The notes beneath the pieces are model-generated. The model made no database searches. It was not told where the DNA came from and saw only the letters and a list, made by a program, of their open reading frames with translations. A program made the translations under genes and the position numbers. From Candidatus Odyssella thessalonicensis (GTDB lineage: Bacteria > Pseudomonadota > Alphaproteobacteria > Bin65), in assembly GCA_005240015.1 (NCBI GenBank), contig SBBV01000118.1, positions 1-5,756 of the forward strand: a DNA stretch of 5,756 bases, written 5' to 3'. Below are positions 4,878-5,756 of the stretch, piece by piece. How positions within the stretch are numbered: position 1 is the first letter of the stretch; every line of letters starts with the position of its first letter.

Positions 4878-5213
4878 CTACCGTTTGGCAGGATTCGAGC
4901 TGAAGAACTTCTCGAACTTGCCTTCCATACCCTTGTAGGTGTCGGCGTCCGGCGGAATCTCGCCCTTCTTGTTTATGTTGGGCCAGCTTTCCGAGTATTT
5001 CTTCGCCAGCTCCACCCATTTCTCGACGTTGGGCTCCGTGTCCGGCACGATCGCTTCCACTGGGCACTCGGGCTCGCACACGCCGCAATCGATGCACTCG
5101 TCCGGACGGATGAGGAGCATGTTCTCGCCCTCGTAGAAGCAATCCACCGGACAGACTTCGACGCAGTCCTGATACTTGCACTTGATGCAGGCTTCGGTGA
5201 CGACGTAGGTCAT
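4878..5213 (-). CDS. fdxA: FdxA-type 7Fe ferredoxin [3Fe-4S][4Fe-4S]
   Basis: A 111-residue soluble electron carrier of the usual family length (about 110). Counting Met as 1, the cysteines match Azotobacter vinelandii ferredoxin I: Cys9, Cys17 and Cys50 for the [3Fe-4S] cluster, Cys21, Cys40, Cys43 and Cys46 for the [4Fe-4S] cluster, with Cys12 and Cys25 as the two extra cysteines. The motifs are [17 protein letters not shown] and [16 protein letters not shown]. The C-terminal half has the family's [17 protein letters not shown] and a Lys/Phe-rich end. The start is the ATG at 5213, preceded by GGAG at 5225-5222; the frame runs open further upstream to 5273, but those residues are not ferredoxin-like. 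It precedes carD on the same strand, an order I recall as common in alphaproteobacteria. Its redox partner is not shown by this window. Confidence 0.96.
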   Translation of the reverse strand: MTYVVTEACIKCKYQDCVEVCPVDCFYEGENMLLIRPDECIDCGVCEPECPVEAIVPDTEPNVEKWVELAKKYSESWPNINKKGEIPPDADTYKGMEGKFEKFFSSNPAKR

Positions 5214-5287
5214 TCGCAAAACTCCAATCCAGCGGCGGGCGCCGACCAAAGGCGCGCTGGCGCCTCCCCCCAATTCAATGCCCGCGC

Positions 5288-5316
5288 GATATAAGCCAGC
5301 GGCGCGGCCCGGGCAA
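5288..5316 (-). promoter_or_regulatory. Candidate sigma-70 promoter for fdxA
   Basis: On the minus strand TTGCCC (5316-5311) and TATATC (5293-5288) are 17 bases apart; each matches four of six consensus bases, and GCTTATATC resembles alphaproteobacterial -10 elements. Transcription would start near 5281, giving a leader of roughly 68 bases. fdxA would then not depend on read-through from the TerC-family gene. Confidence 0.45.
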
Positions 5317-5363
5317 AGTGCATTTTTCGGATGCTGCCGCGGCGTACCAACGCGCCCCGCGCC

Positions 5364-5382
5364 CGCTCGCCCCTGGCGAGCG
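5364..5382 (-). terminator. Hairpin just after the TerC-family gene, without a U run
   Basis: CGCTCGCC (5364-5371) and GGCGAGCG (5375-5382) form a perfect 8-bp stem with a three-base loop, starting three bases past the stop codon. No T run follows on the minus strand, so it may only stabilise the 3' end. The GGCGAGCGCG string recurs at 5393-5402 inside the gene's last codons. Confidence 0.4.
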
Positions 5383-5385
5383 CGC

Positions 5386-5756
5386 TCACCCCGGCGAGCG
5401 CGGCGCGCGCCGCGCGCGCGCCCGCGCCACCTGCCGCCGCACCAGCATGTTGAGCCCCTCCACCAGCACCGCGAACGCCATCGCGAAATAGATGTAGCCC
5501 TTCGGGATGTGGAAGCCGATGCCCTCGGCCGTCAGCATCGTGCCGATCAGGATCAGGAACGAGAGCGCCAGCATCTTGATCGTGGGATGGTGGTTGACGA
5601 ACTCGGTCACCGGCCCCGACGCCACCAGCATCACCGCCATCGCCAGCACGATTGCCGCCACCATCACCTCGATGTGCTGCGCCATGCCGACCGCGGTCAG
5701 CACCGAGTCGAACGAGAACACGATGTCGATCAGCGCGATCTGGATCACGACGCCGA
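5386..5756 (-). CDS. TerC-family membrane protein, C-terminal half only
   Basis: The gene enters from the right edge of the window, so its start and N-terminal half are not seen; 122 residues remain, about half of a usual TerC/YgdQ-type protein. The visible part begins [18 protein letters not shown], matching the second conserved FSxDSV block, whose Asp lies in a membrane segment thought to bind metal. Four hydrophobic segments follow: the FSFDSV helix, [38 protein letters not shown] and [18 protein letters not shown]. The [13 protein letters not shown] block is typical of the family. The tail is Arg/Ala-rich ([12 protein letters not shown]) and coded by a run of alternating GC. Family members are linked to metal-ion efflux or loading of exported metalloenzymes, and some to tellurite resistance; no tellurite genes are seen here. 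Confidence 0.92.
   Translation of the reverse strand, partial: GVVIQIALIDIVFSFDSVLTAVGMAQHIEVMVAAIVLAMAVMLVASGPVTEFVNHHPTIKMLALSFLILIGTMLTAEGIGFHIPKGYIYFAMAFAVLVEGLNMLVRRQVARARARRAPRSPG

Noticed and set aside
4726..5181. Minus-strand open frame overlapping fdxA and the gap
   Set aside because: It is out of frame with fdxA, whose cysteine pattern proves the correct frame.
5214..5273. Upstream extension of fdxA to 5273
   Set aside because: The extra 20 residues are not ferredoxin-like, and GGAG lies correctly before the ATG at 5213. The proposed fdxA promoter also sits just upstream of this stretch.
1..5756. CRISPR array, insertion sequence, phage or defence genes
   Set aside because: No regularly spaced repeats, transposase, integrase or defence-type protein was found in any frame.

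Overview
The window is GC-rich, gene-dense bacterial DNA, most likely from an alphaproteobacterium. The main clues are an FdxA-type 7Fe ferredoxin followed on the same strand by a CarD/CdnL-type regulator (an arrangement I recall from alphaproteobacteria), a tRNA-Arg(CCU) with an encoded CCA end, and GCTA-type -10 boxes. No genus can be assigned from the sequence alone.

Layout, left to right. Positions 1-1292 hold most of a secreted di-heme oxidoreductase gene (DUF1111 type) on the minus strand. It is broken by a perfect 81-bp inverted repeat (1-81 against 153-233): the coding sequence folds back on itself, so the next part of the same protein is read on the plus strand at 82-156. This looks more like a chimeric join or a contig-end artefact than biology. 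A tRNA-Arg(CCU) gene (1376-1451) is divergent from it. Then come a small lipoprotein gene (1574-1894, plus) and, convergent with it, a four-helix membrane protein resembling DUF1772 (1910-2437, minus). After a gene-free stretch lies a flippase-like integral membrane protein of the LPG-synthase-TM/HpnL type (2707-3774, plus). A roughly 100-bp imperfect inverted repeat overlaps its stop codon and is followed by a strong bidirectional terminator (3889-3914). The rest is on the minus strand: the end of a TerC-family membrane protein (5386-5756, cut by the window edge), fdxA (4878-5213) and carD (3940-4443).

The genes do not form one pathway. fdxA and carD are housekeeping genes for electron transfer and for RNA polymerase-promoter complex stability. 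The flippase-like and TerC proteins are membrane functions, and the di-heme protein is probably periplasmic. The most interesting non-coding parts are the 434-bp gap between fdxA and carD, which looks like a long structured leader or an independent small RNA with its own promoter, and the inverted-repeat element after the flippase gene. I see no mobile-element genes, no CRISPR array and no convincing novel multi-gene system.
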